From Methylovorus sp. MM2 (GTDB lineage: Bacteria > Pseudomonadota > Gammaproteobacteria > Burkholderiales > Methylophilaceae): a stretch of DNA of 64,000 nucleotides. The stretch's first letter is position 1. Each line of letters opens with the position of its first letter. The notes beneath the pieces were generated by a model. The model was not told the DNA's origin. It saw nothing but the letters and a program-made list of their open reading frames with translations, and searched no databases. The DNA lies in NCBI RefSeq assembly GCF_001648895.1, contig NZ_LXUF01000016.1, forward strand, positions 124,001 to 188,000, written 5' to 3'. The translations under genes were made by a program, and so were the position numbers. Shown here piece by piece: positions 45,731 to 55,279 of the stretch.

Positions 45731-46474
45731 TTATATTTTGGGAGAACGTAATTTCCGCATGGACTCCCCTTTAAGCTGAATACGTAGTGTTCCACTAACT
45801 AGCCTATCAAGAATGGCATCCGCCACTGTAGGGTTGCCACCCTGTAAATAGTCATGCCATAAGTCCACGGGTAATTGACTCGTAATCGCTGTGGACTTCC
45901 CGCCTGAACGACTATCAATTACTTCCAGCAAGTCGCTACGGCTTTGAGGGGTAAGAGTCGCAATCCCGAAATCATCTAATATTAGTAAGTCAACTTTTGC
46001 AAGTTGCATTAACCTTTTACGAAAGCTGCCATCAGCATGCGCTAAATACAATTCTTCAAGCATTAATGTTAAGCGTTGGAAGCTTACTGACAAGCCTTGT
46101 CTACAAGCTTGATTACCCAAGGCACAGGCAATCCAGGTTTTGCCACAACCTGTTGGCCCTGTGATGAGGAGATTAAAACCGCGCTTAATCCAATCTGTAC
46201 TATTAAGACTGGCAATTTGAGCCTTATCAAGCCCTCTAATATGGCCATAATCAATGTCTTCCATACAGGCGTTGGCCTTTAATTTGGCAGATTTCAATAA
46301 TCTGACCAGTCGTTTGTTTTCACGGTAAGTCTGCTCCTGATCAACCAGCATGCCGAATCGCTCTTCGAATGCTAGTCCTTGGCAAGCTGAGCTGGAGAGT
46401 TGTTCTTCATAGCCTTTACTCATGCCATTAAGGTTCATTTCAGATAATTTGTTCATGGTTTGTTGAGATAGCAT
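45731..46474 (-). CDS. istB: IS21-family helper ATPase IstB
   Basis: An AAA+ ATPase that assists the IstA transposase in target selection. It has 247 residues. The Walker A motif is ITGPTGCGKTWIACALG and the Walker B motif is VDLLILDDFG; TSQLP follows as the sensor region. It begins 22 bases after istA. The frame is intact. Confidence 0.95.
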   Translation of the reverse strand: MLSQQTMNKLSEMNLNGMSKGYEEQLSSSACQGLAFEERFGMLVDQEQTYRENKRLVRLLKSAKLKANACMEDIDYGHIRGLDKAQIASLNSTDWIKRGFNLLITGPTGCGKTWIACALGNQACRQGLSVSFQRLTLMLEELYLAHADGSFRKRLMQLAKVDLLILDDFGIATLTPQSRSDLLEVIDSRSGGKSTAITSQLPVDLWHDYLQGGNPTVADAILDRLVSGTLRIQLKGESMRKLRSPKI

Positions 46475-46496
46475 TTATTGATCCTTTTATAATTAT

Positions 46497-48053
46497 TTAG
46501 TGGTAGTAACTTGCACCACGGATATTGTCATGTTCAAAGTCTGCTTCTTGCAGAGACTCCGTTTTGCGATTGTGTTTGTCTAGGTTGTTTTTAAGGATGG
46601 AATGCAGACTAGCTGTTTTGGTGACTCCAATTTCTAAAGCCAGTTTGCATGCAGCCTCAAGCCGTTCATCACCGTATTTTTTGTACAATGATTTAATCGA
46701 AGTGGTCCATCGATATCCAAAGTCCCGATGTACAGACTGAGCAAGTAGATATTTAAGGAATGCATGTGTATTGATGCCAACCGTAACTGCCCATTCCAGT
46801 TCATGTTCTGCATCCCATTTTGCGTAGTGACGATGTGCGTCATTCATATGTTCGGAATTGGTAGTTTTTTCGCCATGAGCATAACTACGCGGATGGCTAG
46901 CAACCCGATTGCCACCGTGTAATAACTCAATGGTACTTGCTGTCACAATAGCCTCTAGCTGTTTGCGAACCAAGACATGCGGAACACTGTAAAAATGTCC
47001 GTCAATTTCCACATGGTAGTCATATCCTGCCCGTACTTTATAAAACTCCTTGTACTCATAAATCTCTGAAAGTAGTGGCTTCAATGCTGGCTTATCCAGA
47101 GCTTGAAAGGCTGCAAAGCGCGAACCTGGCATTTTCTGAAATGGACGATTGTTCACCTCGACTAATAATGTTTTTATCGTTGCATTTAATTCAGATAGAC
47201 TAGTAAATACCTGTTTTCTTATACGAAACATTATCCAACGTTCAATAATAAGTACGCCGCCTTCAGCTTTAGATTTATCTTTAGGCTTGTATACACGAGC
47301 TGGAAATATCGCTGTTCCATAATGACTCGCCATGTCCTGATAAGCTGTCTGGATGACGGGATCAGATCTGTTGGGTTTAGTGACTGCCGATTTTAGGTTA
47401 TCGCAAATCACCATTAGAGGTACACCTCCAAAATGTTCAAACATGCGGACATGCGAGGCAATCCAATTAGCTTTGCGCTGATTCCAAACAGCATCCGCGT
47501 AGATATAGTTCGATGCGCCTAGCACCCCTACAAATATCTGCGCATGCTTAACTTTACCAGTCTCTATGTCATGAATCGGTATCGTTGGCCCAGCATAATC
47601 AACGAATACCTTTTCGCCTGCCGTGTGAATTTGTCGGAGAGATCGTTTTAATGTTTTTTTGTATTCTCGATACTGTGTGCAATAGTTACTGTATTTCATG
47701 CCGTCTGGATGGTCTATGAGGTATTCAACATGCAGTTGTGCCAAAGTCGCACCTTTTTCCTTTAGTTCTTGATTCACTAAAGACCAGTCAGGTTTTCGAT
47801 TAGGGGCACCATTTCTTTTTATTGTCGGAAATAACCGCTTTTCTAAAGTTGCATCATCTAAATCAATTGGTAATGGCCATGTGATATTTGCATTGCTCAT
47901 CCGCCGCAGATAATCTGCAACGGTTTTTCTGGAAACACCAATCGCTTTTTCTATCATGCGATGACTCATCCTGCTTTCAAAAGTCAGCCGTAATACATCA
48001 CGAATTTTTCTCATCGGTAGCCTCCTATTCGACATCACAATTTTTCGCTGCAC
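46497..48053 (-). CDS. istA: IS21-family transposase IstA
   Basis: A DDE transposase of 518 residues. The N-terminal helix-turn-helix is seen in MSHRMIEKAIGVSRKTVADYL. The catalytic core follows: KVFVDYAGPTIPI with the first Asp, PLMVICDNLKSAV with the second, and a Glu in KSKAEGGVLIIERW. The C-terminal part is a beta-barrel/Mu-C-like region. It is apparently full length, so the element may be active. Confidence 0.94.
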   Translation of the reverse strand: MQRKIVMSNRRLPMRKIRDVLRLTFESRMSHRMIEKAIGVSRKTVADYLRRMSNANITWPLPIDLDDATLEKRLFPTIKRNGAPNRKPDWSLVNQELKEKGATLAQLHVEYLIDHPDGMKYSNYCTQYREYKKTLKRSLRQIHTAGEKVFVDYAGPTIPIHDIETGKVKHAQIFVGVLGASNYIYADAVWNQRKANWIASHVRMFEHFGGVPLMVICDNLKSAVTKPNRSDPVIQTAYQDMASHYGTAIFPARVYKPKDKSKAEGGVLIIERWIMFRIRKQVFTSLSELNATIKTLLVEVNNRPFQKMPGSRFAAFQALDKPALKPLLSEIYEYKEFYKVRAGYDYHVEIDGHFYSVPHVLVRKQLEAIVTASTIELLHGGNRVASHPRSYAHGEKTTNSEHMNDAHRHYAKWDAEHELEWAVTVGINTHAFLKYLLAQSVHRDFGYRWTTSIKSLYKKYGDERLEAACKLALEIGVTKTASLHSILKNNLDKHNRKTESLQEADFEHDNIRGASYYH

Positions 48054-48091
48054 TAAGCGAAGTGTGGCAATTCAAATAGAATCGGTTATCA

Positions 48092-48370
48092 CTATTGCCA
48101 AAACATAAAATTACTAATTGATTAATTTTCATTGTGCTTCTCCATAGAGCCATAGAGATGTCACTGGCCCTCTAACATGTGTTGATAGGATGATTACCTA
48201 GTCGATAGGTATGGAGAGGCCTCGACCTTGACAGTCGATGAAAGTGCGTAGACAATACAGAATCAAGGATGCAATCTTGAATGTAATGCCGAAGGCTTGG
48301 GCTCCACCCCAAGCCTTTCGCGCTTCTAAGGCCTAGTTTTTCTACTCTTTAATCCATTGTCTTCCTCCAT
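48092..48370. other. Non-coding stretch between istA and the AlpA-like gene
   Basis: No gene is seen. It holds a ten-base-pair hairpin, AAGGCTTGGG and CCCAAGCCTT around a six-base loop (48292-48317), without a T-run on either side. It may be a structured leader or an attachment-related sequence. Confidence 0.5.
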
Positions 48371-48565
48371 TTATTGTTGTTGTGTGTTGTTGATCGGCTT
48401 TACCTGCTGTGCCATCCATAAATAAAATTCGCTTGTCAGAAATAAACGGTTTCGACCCACTTTGAATGATGGTGGCATTGGTAAGCCTTGGCTAAGCCTG
48501 TTTCTGGCTGTCGCTTTGGTAATCTTAAGTACTTTGCTCACTTCATCTAAGTTCATTGTTTCCAT
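48371..48565 (-). CDS. AlpA-like helix-turn-helix regulator / excisionase-type protein
   Basis: A small winged-helix protein of 64 residues: NLDEVSKVLKITKATARNRL is the helix-turn-helix, and PPSFKVGRNRLFLTSEFYLW is the wing and last helix. AlpA-type proteins control integrase or excision in many islands. No integrase is near. It diverges from the unknown gene at 48659. Confidence 0.78.
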   Translation of the reverse strand: METMNLDEVSKVLKITKATARNRLSQGLPMPPSFKVGRNRLFLTSEFYLWMAQQVKPINNTQQQ

Positions 48566-48658
48566 CGTCGTCCTCTAAATCAAACGTAAACATCACGATG
48601 TATCATCATAAAAAACATCTAAAATAAAAAATGCTCGTATTTTTGGACACTTGAACCA

Positions 48659-49645
48659 ATGCCCTTATATATTGATGATGAAATAATAGATAAAAGGATA
48701 TGTGCATCGGTAGCTTATGCATTAAAGGCAATCAAGTACGAGATGCAAGATTATGCTGTTACGCCAAGCCTCGCTCTTGCCCTTATAAAAAAGTACTTCT
48801 TACCTCTTCTACCAGGGGAATACCACGACTCTTTTTTAAAATTAAAACAGGTTTCTTGGGGAAAACTACATTGGAGTTACTCTGGTCTGATTTCCATGAG
48901 TTTCAAGGCTGGTGATTTAAGAGAACTACTAGAGGATATTGCTGCCTGTATTGATTGGATTTGCAGATACACCACCTTGCCACCAAGAGAACCTATTGTT
49001 TTTGATAACTTAGAAGTCAATATTTTCTTAGATATTTATCGCTTTCTAAAAATAGAAGTCGCGCATCTGAGGTATTTAGATGGTGGGAAATTTGATGTCT
49101 TTAAGGCTTGTAAATATTGTTGGAGACAGCCCGTACCAAAGCGAAAAATATGTGTATTACATACCGCGAGTAGCAAACACATTGCCATTCAATCGATTGG
49201 TAATGAAAGTCTGGATGCTAGCTCACACTTTACTAACTACAAGGAAGCTAAGCGCCAGAAGGTGACTTATGATCAAACAATCAATCAAATATTAACCAAA
49301 GAAACTCTTGCATTCCACAATGCGAATTTTGATGATCCTATTTTGCTTCCTACGGAGAATATATGGTCGTGGCTACTCGAGAGGCGGCCATTTGCAGCGC
49401 AATTGATAATTGACATGAATCAATCAACGGAAGATGACAAGATTATCAACAGCCTCCTTTCAGTACTCCATTCCCCTACTAATCTCACTGAGACATTACT
49501 TCAGCCTTACATAAAAACTAATCAACACATCAAGACTCACCCGCAATTGATTTGGCTGATGTTGTTGCGTGCTGAAGCTTGGCTTATTACAAGAAATATG
49601 CGAAAAAGCAATTGGGGTGGAAATAGAAGGGACTTAAATACATAA
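48659..49645 (+). CDS. Hypothetical protein with a Cys-rich motif
   Basis: A 328-residue soluble protein of unrecognised family. A possible zinc-binding motif CKYCWRQPVPKRKICVLHT lies near residue 160, with three cysteines and a histidine. No catalytic motif is evident. The ribosome-binding site is weak. It diverges from the AlpA-like gene and converges on the large NTPase gene. Pairing with AlpA suggests a mobile-element function; that is inference only. Confidence 0.65.
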   Translation: MPLYIDDEIIDKRICASVAYALKAIKYEMQDYAVTPSLALALIKKYFLPLLPGEYHDSFLKLKQVSWGKLHWSYSGLISMSFKAGDLRELLEDIAACIDWICRYTTLPPREPIVFDNLEVNIFLDIYRFLKIEVAHLRYLDGGKFDVFKACKYCWRQPVPKRKICVLHTASSKHIAIQSIGNESLDASSHFTNYKEAKRQKVTYDQTINQILTKETLAFHNANFDDPILLPTENIWSWLLERRPFAAQLIIDMNQSTEDDKIINSLLSVLHSPTNLTETLLQPYIKTNQHIKTHPQLIWLMLLRAEAWLITRNMRKSNWGGNRRDLNT

Positions 49646-49691
49646 CTTAATTTTGCAGCAGCCTGACGTTCTTTTGATAATGTTCTACATC

Positions 49692-52600
49692 TCATTTATT
49701 TGGGTCCCGGAAGTCTACTGATATCACCTCAATTCGATCAATATCAGGATTGGCTTTAGTCAACTCAATAGCGCGAATACTCAAACGCTCAAGAATTTCT
49801 ATGTATTCCAGCCTTTTGCCGCCCTGTGGATTCTCCCATGAATGATCCACGTTATGTACCATCAAGAAAAACCCTAGCCTTATATCGTGCGCTCGCATGT
49901 ATTGCTTCATGAGTTGGTTCTCCAACCGCTCCAGCAAAACGTGAAGCGGCCAAGACTCGGCTACTTTTAGTTCCAAACAGCATCCTATAAGTTTAGGATA
50001 ATCAAATCGCAAGTCAGGATTCTTTCCAGGATCGACTTCCGCTTCTTGAGTGGCTATATATCTATGGCGAGAGGTCTCAGTTAATTTGGTGTGGAACCAT
50101 TTTCTAAAATCAGCTTCAATCCATTTCGTGTGCGCTTGATTTCTTATACTACTTCCATCGGGAAGCTCCACGTTGTATTTGATGTCTAGCAATCTTGAGT
50201 GTACTAGATTAAAAAGTTGTTCAGCGTTTCGAGGCGAAAATTCATTTTCTTTTCGTAACTCGATTACTTGAGATGGAACGAATTCACTTGCATCGGCGAT
50301 GATCTTAATCTGTTTTTGGATGACCTCTTGCAACCAGTGCTTATGTGGCTCCAAATCAGGACTGATTACTACTTTACGAAGTTGCTCTAAGATATTAGGG
50401 CCTTGCAACTGCGAGAATTTATCTATCAAACCGTATCTAAAATCTTGGGCATGATCTCTGTCACCAGGAGAATAAGCGCCAGTGCGGTTTATATCTTCTT
50501 TAGGATTAACATACTTATATACAAATATTACGAAGTTAGCCCAAAATCTAGGGTCGAAGTATTGCGGTTCTGGGAGAACTAGAGCGCTTTTAAAGCGATT
50601 TCCTCCTAGATTTCCTAAAATACCAACAATCCATTCGTTAGCTCTTTCCGGTATTTTCTTTATCTTTTCATCGGAGTATTTCATTGCAGATAGGGGATCT
50701 ACCTGAAAAAATAAACCTAACCATATTTTGCATCGATTATCTTCAGGTTCATATATATTCAGTCTGGAAGTACAAAGTGCTTTTACGGAATTAATAACTG
50801 GACTCTCCCTTTGAATTAGAATTGATATCGTAGCATCCAATATTTGAGAGCTAACAGGGTCTAACTCTTGCAGTTTGATTAATAAATTTTGGCGTATCAG
50901 CGGCCAATGCTCTCTTCCGCCCCATAAAAGCTTTTGAATAACCGAATTAGAAATATTGGTTTCATCAAATAACCATTCAAGCTCCATCGAGTTTGAGAAC
51001 TCTTGAACAAAAATCTCTGGCCTTGCCTCAATAAAAGAATTTAACCAATCAGGAAACCCATTCATTTCGTTCAAGGAATATCTACATACGCGCAGAGAAT
51101 CTTCAGCTGAAATATCCGAAAAAGTTATTTTCTTGCGAACGACAAGTGATTGGAGACCACACAAACCAGTGATAATGCTTTGGGGGGTTGAGTGAGGGAT
51201 AAGCTGTGCTGGTAGCAAAGGCATTACTTTGTTCCATGATTTCTCTGCTCCACGTCTGGTAGCCCAAGCAATCAATTTACCGCGTTTTTTCTCTAAATAA
51301 GACCAGTCATTAATGGCCCACCGCGAAGTTTTTTCCTGAAACGAAACCTCGTGAAGCAAATGACTTATGAAGTGTTGGTTCTTCCCTGTATAGATACTGC
51401 GTAAACCGGTATATAAATAATACCTATCGAGTATTCCATTCGTAAATTTCTCATATCTTCTTTTTATGTATTTCTTCCACTCTCCCCCTTCTAATTTGTA
51501 TTTCCAATTCATACGCCAATGGACAGAAAAATTTCGAAAGATATTTGGAAGCGACAGTTGTAGGCACTCTAAGAGCGGGATCTGGGTTTTACCAGAGAGT
51601 TTTAGCAATCTTATTAGCTTGAAACTCAAAGAAGGAACCCAAAGCTCTAGTGCTAATCGGTGGGCAACTTGAACATCTTTAAAGTTATTGTTTTTCTCAC
51701 AAAAACTTACCAACCATTCAATATCGTTTGAATCAAATTGAATAAATCTCCAAAGTCTACTAATCCTCCATAAATTTTCTTTAGGCTCTCCAAGAGTGAT
51801 GCGATGCAACTCCACACCAGTAATAAATGCCTGCTCCTTGATCTCGGCATTTGCGTTTAAAGTTTTTTTGAAATTAGACACAAGATTTTCATCGGTAAAA
51901 TGAAGGCCATGATTCATCAAATTATCTAGCAAATGAAGAGCATTAACGATCACCAAATTCTCAACCGAAGCTGTTTTCGATTTCACTGCTTTATCAAGAG
52001 CAATGATTAATAATTGCGCAAGCCACTCACGGCGTTCCTCTTCATCAAGATCATAAGTAGTGTCTTCGGGAACAAACTCCATTATTTCGATAAGAATGGA
52101 TATTAGTTGGATAAAATCTAATTTATCCGAAACGGCACTGAAATGCTTCTTTAACCGCCATGATGCTCCAGTGGAGTACCTGTTTGGGGCGGTAGAGTTG
52201 AGAATTAATGTTTTCAACTCATGGCTGCTAAGGTTGTCTGGATAAAGGCATTCAATCAACTCAGTAAGAACTGAGTGAGGAAATGGAGGGAGTAATAAAG
52301 CTTCATGCTTTAATTGTGCGAGATAATTTGTATCAGAGTTAGCTTCAAAACATTGGATAGCTAAGATCCTATTAGTTTCTGTAGTATCGCTATCAGAGAA
52401 TATCTTTAATACAGATGGCAAACACTCTCTTAAACTCCCGAATTTAACGACAAGTAATAGTTCACTGATAAATCTCGATTCTGTTTGTGGCGATTGCAGT
52501 AACTCCGAAATACTGTCACAAAGATTGCTATCCGCGATACGACTTAAAATAGCAGGATCATAATTAATTCTATTTATTTGTCCATTCTTATAGAGTTTAT

Positions 52601-53963
52601 CAATTTTAAGCAGTAACTCCCGTCTGTAATCAGTAGAGAGTTTAGAGGGATCACCATAGGAAAAGTGAATATCGGGCGCACAATCTAATATGACCTCACG
52701 AATTCGTTGATTAAAAGTTGTATCTCCAATACATAGCCAGGCAGCGACCGGCGCTAAATGTGACTTAAGGACTAATCTGCCTTCGAACGAATAAGTTAAA
52801 AGTGTTACTAATTTGTCTAGCGTTAATCCATCATTCAAACGCTCTTGTAACCAATCGGCAGCCAGTAACTCAAGTATTCTCCTATGATGAAATTTAATAG
52901 TTCCAAAAAACGCTGTGTCAAATAATGGTCTATCCAAGAGTGCTCTTTTTTCTTTACCAACCCAATTTGGCATTAAACAATCTGAGGGATTTAATGCGAG
53001 GGAGTTATTAGAAATATTGTCATCCGGGATTCTGAAATGAAGGTTCTTGCAAAAAACAGCCGCCGCCCCTAATGACTGCAAGCCATCAAGAGCTCTTTCG
53101 GGAGACAGTGGATTTTGTTTTTCACGATTTTCTGGATCTTTAGTGGAGGCAATTATTCTTCCTTTTAAAAGTTCATAAAGGCTTCCAAGCTTGCCATGAG
53201 CTTTCCAATAAGAAATGAGTTCGCTCACATCTACTGGTCTGCGAGCTAATTCCCAAGCATTTTGTTTTTGAATTGCCTCGATGAATTCATTTATGTTTTC
53301 TACTTCTTCGCTCTTTGCATACAATCGCACTTGATCAAGGCTAAGAGCTTTTATATGGACGATAAAGGGTTCAATGTTTCGTGCATTCTTGATATTAGAC
53401 TTGTTACTTTGAAAAGGATTTAGATTAACGGTGGGTGCCAACAGGAAGGTATCTTTGAGTTTTTGAGCATCTGTTTTTGGTCTCCATTCACTAATGCGTG
53501 AAGTGAGAATTATGGTTGCTCTCTCAAGTTGTTCTGATCCAACCGTATCACCAAGTCTACTGATGGCTAGAAAAAAATCATCTGGTCTCGCGATTTTTGA
53601 CTCATCAACAGAATCTAAAAAAATGTAACCGTGCTCTGCCGATTTTTTCCACCTGAGAAATTCATCATACTGCTTTGAGCCCAGAGAGGTTTCTAAGCTG
53701 TTACCAACAAGGCTATAAAGATCTACCTTGAAACTAAATTTTTTGTGGGCACTTAGCTTGTTATGTTGAATCTCAAGCTCTTTTGTCTTTCCACTTCCCA
53801 ATTCGCCAAGAATGACTACGATTTTCTTAGATAAGAGCTCTTGCCATGTAAGGCCGTCATTACCAGAGTCTTCTAGTAGATAGCTGTCTTCAGCTAATTT
53901 CCTGAAATCCCCATCTTCAGGAGCCACAGTAAATAATCGATTTAGATCTACAAGTATAGACAT
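49692..53963 (-). CDS. Large P-loop NTPase (NACHT/STAND-like) with C-terminal PD-(D/E)XK-like domain
   Basis: About 1,423 residues from the ATG at 53963, chosen because GGGGGAA lies eight bases upstream; an ATG at 53969 is too close to that site. Walker A is GELGSGKT (about 53-60), Walker B is YIFLDSVDE (113-121) and a sensor-like TSRIS lies near 154. A very long helical, repeat-like middle follows (about 250-1230). The last 150 residues have an upstream Glu (WIEADF), NPDLRFD and, 14 residues after the Asp, CLELK: the PD-(D/E)XK nuclease pattern. This fits a sensor NTPase with a nuclease effector, as in anti-phage proteins. The function is inferred. Confidence 0.72.
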   Translation of the reverse strand: MSILVDLNRLFTVAPEDGDFRKLAEDSYLLEDSGNDGLTWQELLSKKIVVILGELGSGKTKELEIQHNKLSAHKKFSFKVDLYSLVGNSLETSLGSKQYDEFLRWKKSAEHGYIFLDSVDESKIARPDDFFLAISRLGDTVGSEQLERATIILTSRISEWRPKTDAQKLKDTFLLAPTVNLNPFQSNKSNIKNARNIEPFIVHIKALSLDQVRLYAKSEEVENINEFIEAIQKQNAWELARRPVDVSELISYWKAHGKLGSLYELLKGRIIASTKDPENREKQNPLSPERALDGLQSLGAAAVFCKNLHFRIPDDNISNNSLALNPSDCLMPNWVGKEKRALLDRPLFDTAFFGTIKFHHRRILELLAADWLQERLNDGLTLDKLVTLLTYSFEGRLVLKSHLAPVAAWLCIGDTTFNQRIREVILDCAPDIHFSYGDPSKLSTDYRRELLLKIDKLYKNGQINRINYDPAILSRIADSNLCDSISELLQSPQTESRFISELLLVVKFGSLRECLPSVLKIFSDSDTTETNRILAIQCFEANSDTNYLAQLKHEALLLPPFPHSVLTELIECLYPDNLSSHELKTLILNSTAPNRYSTGASWRLKKHFSAVSDKLDFIQLISILIEIMEFVPEDTTYDLDEEERREWLAQLLIIALDKAVKSKTASVENLVIVNALHLLDNLMNHGLHFTDENLVSNFKKTLNANAEIKEQAFITGVELHRITLGEPKENLWRISRLWRFIQFDSNDIEWLVSFCEKNNNFKDVQVAHRLALELWVPSLSFKLIRLLKLSGKTQIPLLECLQLSLPNIFRNFSVHWRMNWKYKLEGGEWKKYIKRRYEKFTNGILDRYYLYTGLRSIYTGKNQHFISHLLHEVSFQEKTSRWAINDWSYLEKKRGKLIAWATRRGAEKSWNKVMPLLPAQLIPHSTPQSIITGLCGLQSLVVRKKITFSDISAEDSLRVCRYSLNEMNGFPDWLNSFIEARPEIFVQEFSNSMELEWLFDETNISNSVIQKLLWGGREHWPLIRQNLLIKLQELDPVSSQILDATISILIQRESPVINSVKALCTSRLNIYEPEDNRCKIWLGLFFQVDPLSAMKYSDEKIKKIPERANEWIVGILGNLGGNRFKSALVLPEPQYFDPRFWANFVIFVYKYVNPKEDINRTGAYSPGDRDHAQDFRYGLIDKFSQLQGPNILEQLRKVVISPDLEPHKHWLQEVIQKQIKIIADASEFVPSQVIELRKENEFSPRNAEQLFNLVHSRLLDIKYNVELPDGSSIRNQAHTKWIEADFRKWFHTKLTETSRHRYIATQEAEVDPGKNPDLRFDYPKLIGCCLELKVAESWPLHVLLERLENQLMKQYMRAHDIRLGFFLMVHNVDHSWENPQGGKRLEYIEILERLSIRAIELTKANPDIDRIEVISVDFRDPNK

Positions 53964-54172
53964 GACCATTTCCCCCTTAATTAAATATTTCTATTTAGTT
54001 TATGTTTTTGTTTAGAATACATTTTATTTGGAATATATACTAAAGATTGTCCTGATTGACCATCCTCCATACTATTGGTTTAGTCAGGGAAAATAACAAT
54101 TAACAGTATGTTGCCCTGAGGTTGATAAATAGCTCCTGGCAATTTTAATTACACTCAAAAAAGGGGAAAGAG
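53964..54172. promoter_or_regulatory. Divergent promoter region of the NTPase and DUF4236 genes
   Basis: About 200 bases, strongly AT-rich, between the two divergent starts. No exact operator palindrome or clear -35/-10 pair was identified. Confidence 0.4.
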
Positions 54173-55267
54173 ATGGGATTCTATCTTCGTAAAAGTATTA
54201 GTGTAGGACCTCTTCGCTTCAATTTCTCCTCAGCGGGTATCGGCGTTTCAGGAGGAGTTAAAGGATTTCGGGTCAGTACTGGTCCAAGAGGCAACTATAT
54301 ACACATGGGACAAGGTGGGCTTTATTATAGAGTTACAATTCCTTCCAATGCTTCGCCAGCAATACCAATTACTCCTTCCTATAACATCCACACAATACCA
54401 GTAGGCACTCACGCACCTTTGGAGGATATAGAGTCGGCTGACGTATCCGAAATAGTCGATTCCTCATCGAAAGATTTGCTCAATGAGATAAACGAGAAAC
54501 AGAAAAGACCAAGGTTCTGGCCCATTATTGCGATTGTTTCTGTAATAGTTTTTGGTATGGTCTCGAATAATGGACTACCAGGTTGGGTGGCAGGATTAAT
54601 TATTTTGAGCGGCTGTATAGCAACTTATGTTACTTACACAAAAGATATCTTAGCAAAAACCGTTGTTCTTTTTTATGAGTTTGATCGCGCAATGGAAAGC
54701 GCTTATGAACAACTTCATAAGGCGGCAGAAGAGCTTGCAGCATGCAGTGCTGCTTGGCATATAGAATCCTCAGGTCAAGTATATGATCCTAAATATCATG
54801 CGGGTGCTAGCACACTGTTGAGCCGTAAGAACACAACCATCAAGAAATCGGAACCTCCATTTTTGAAAACGAATATCGAAACAATCTCTATTGGCGTTGG
54901 ACGCCAAACGCTTCATTTCTTTCCAGATCGAGTACTTGTATATGAAAAAAATGGCGTAGGTGCGGTTAGTTATAAAGAATTAACAATAGAGGTTTCAGGT
55001 TCTCGGTTCATTGAAGAAGAATCTGTCCCCAGAGATGCAACTGTGGTAGATCACACTTGGAAATATGTAAATAAGTCTGGTGGGCCAGACAAACGATTTA
55101 AAGATAATAGAGAGATACCTATTTGTCTTTATGAAGCAATTAAGCTATCAAGCTCAAACGGATTAAATGAGCTCATTCAAGTTTCAAAAAATGGGGTTGG
55201 GTCGGAATTCTCCCAAGCAATACACATGCTTGGGAGAAACATTCCGGAAGAAGCTTCAAAAATATAA
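54173..55267 (+). CDS. DUF4236-domain membrane protein
   Basis: A 364-residue protein. The first 65 residues are a DUF4236 domain (GFYLRKSISVGPLRFNFSSA, then GIGVSGGVKGFRVSTGPRG). A pair of hydrophobic helices follows (about 120-160). The rest is soluble, with a PH/bacterial-SPT-like stretch TLHFFPDRVLVYEKNGVGAV. GGGGAAAG lies upstream of the ATG. It diverges from the NTPase gene, and a membrane-protein gene follows after 12 bases. DUF4236 has no established function. Confidence 0.78.
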   Translation: MGFYLRKSISVGPLRFNFSSAGIGVSGGVKGFRVSTGPRGNYIHMGQGGLYYRVTIPSNASPAIPITPSYNIHTIPVGTHAPLEDIESADVSEIVDSSSKDLLNEINEKQKRPRFWPIIAIVSVIVFGMVSNNGLPGWVAGLIILSGCIATYVTYTKDILAKTVVLFYEFDRAMESAYEQLHKAAEELAACSAAWHIESSGQVYDPKYHAGASTLLSRKNTTIKKSEPPFLKTNIETISIGVGRQTLHFFPDRVLVYEKNGVGAVSYKELTIEVSGSRFIEEESVPRDATVVDHTWKYVNKSGGPDKRFKDNREIPICLYEAIKLSSSNGLNELIQVSKNGVGSEFSQAIHMLGRNIPEEASKI

Positions 55268-55279
55268 AAACGTGCAAAA

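Larger units (their letters stand above)
45605..48091 (-). mobile_element. IS21-family insertion sequence (istA-istB)
   Basis: istA and istB form a normal IS21 pair. End-like repeats TTTGCCAC (45625), AAAGCTAC (45648) and AAAGTGGC (45672) again stand 23-24 bases apart. The right end has GTGGCAATTC at 48064. A weak terminal match (17 of 28 aligned positions) suggests limits near 45605 and 48091, but no clear target duplication was found, so the ends are approximate. Confidence 0.72.

Noticed and set aside
45605-48091. Exact borders of the istAB element
   Set aside because: A CCAAA on both sides was considered as target duplication, but the tips it implies do not match as inverted repeats; borders are kept approximate.
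48292-48317. Hairpin as an intrinsic terminator
   Set aside because: The ten-base-pair stem has no T-run on either strand.
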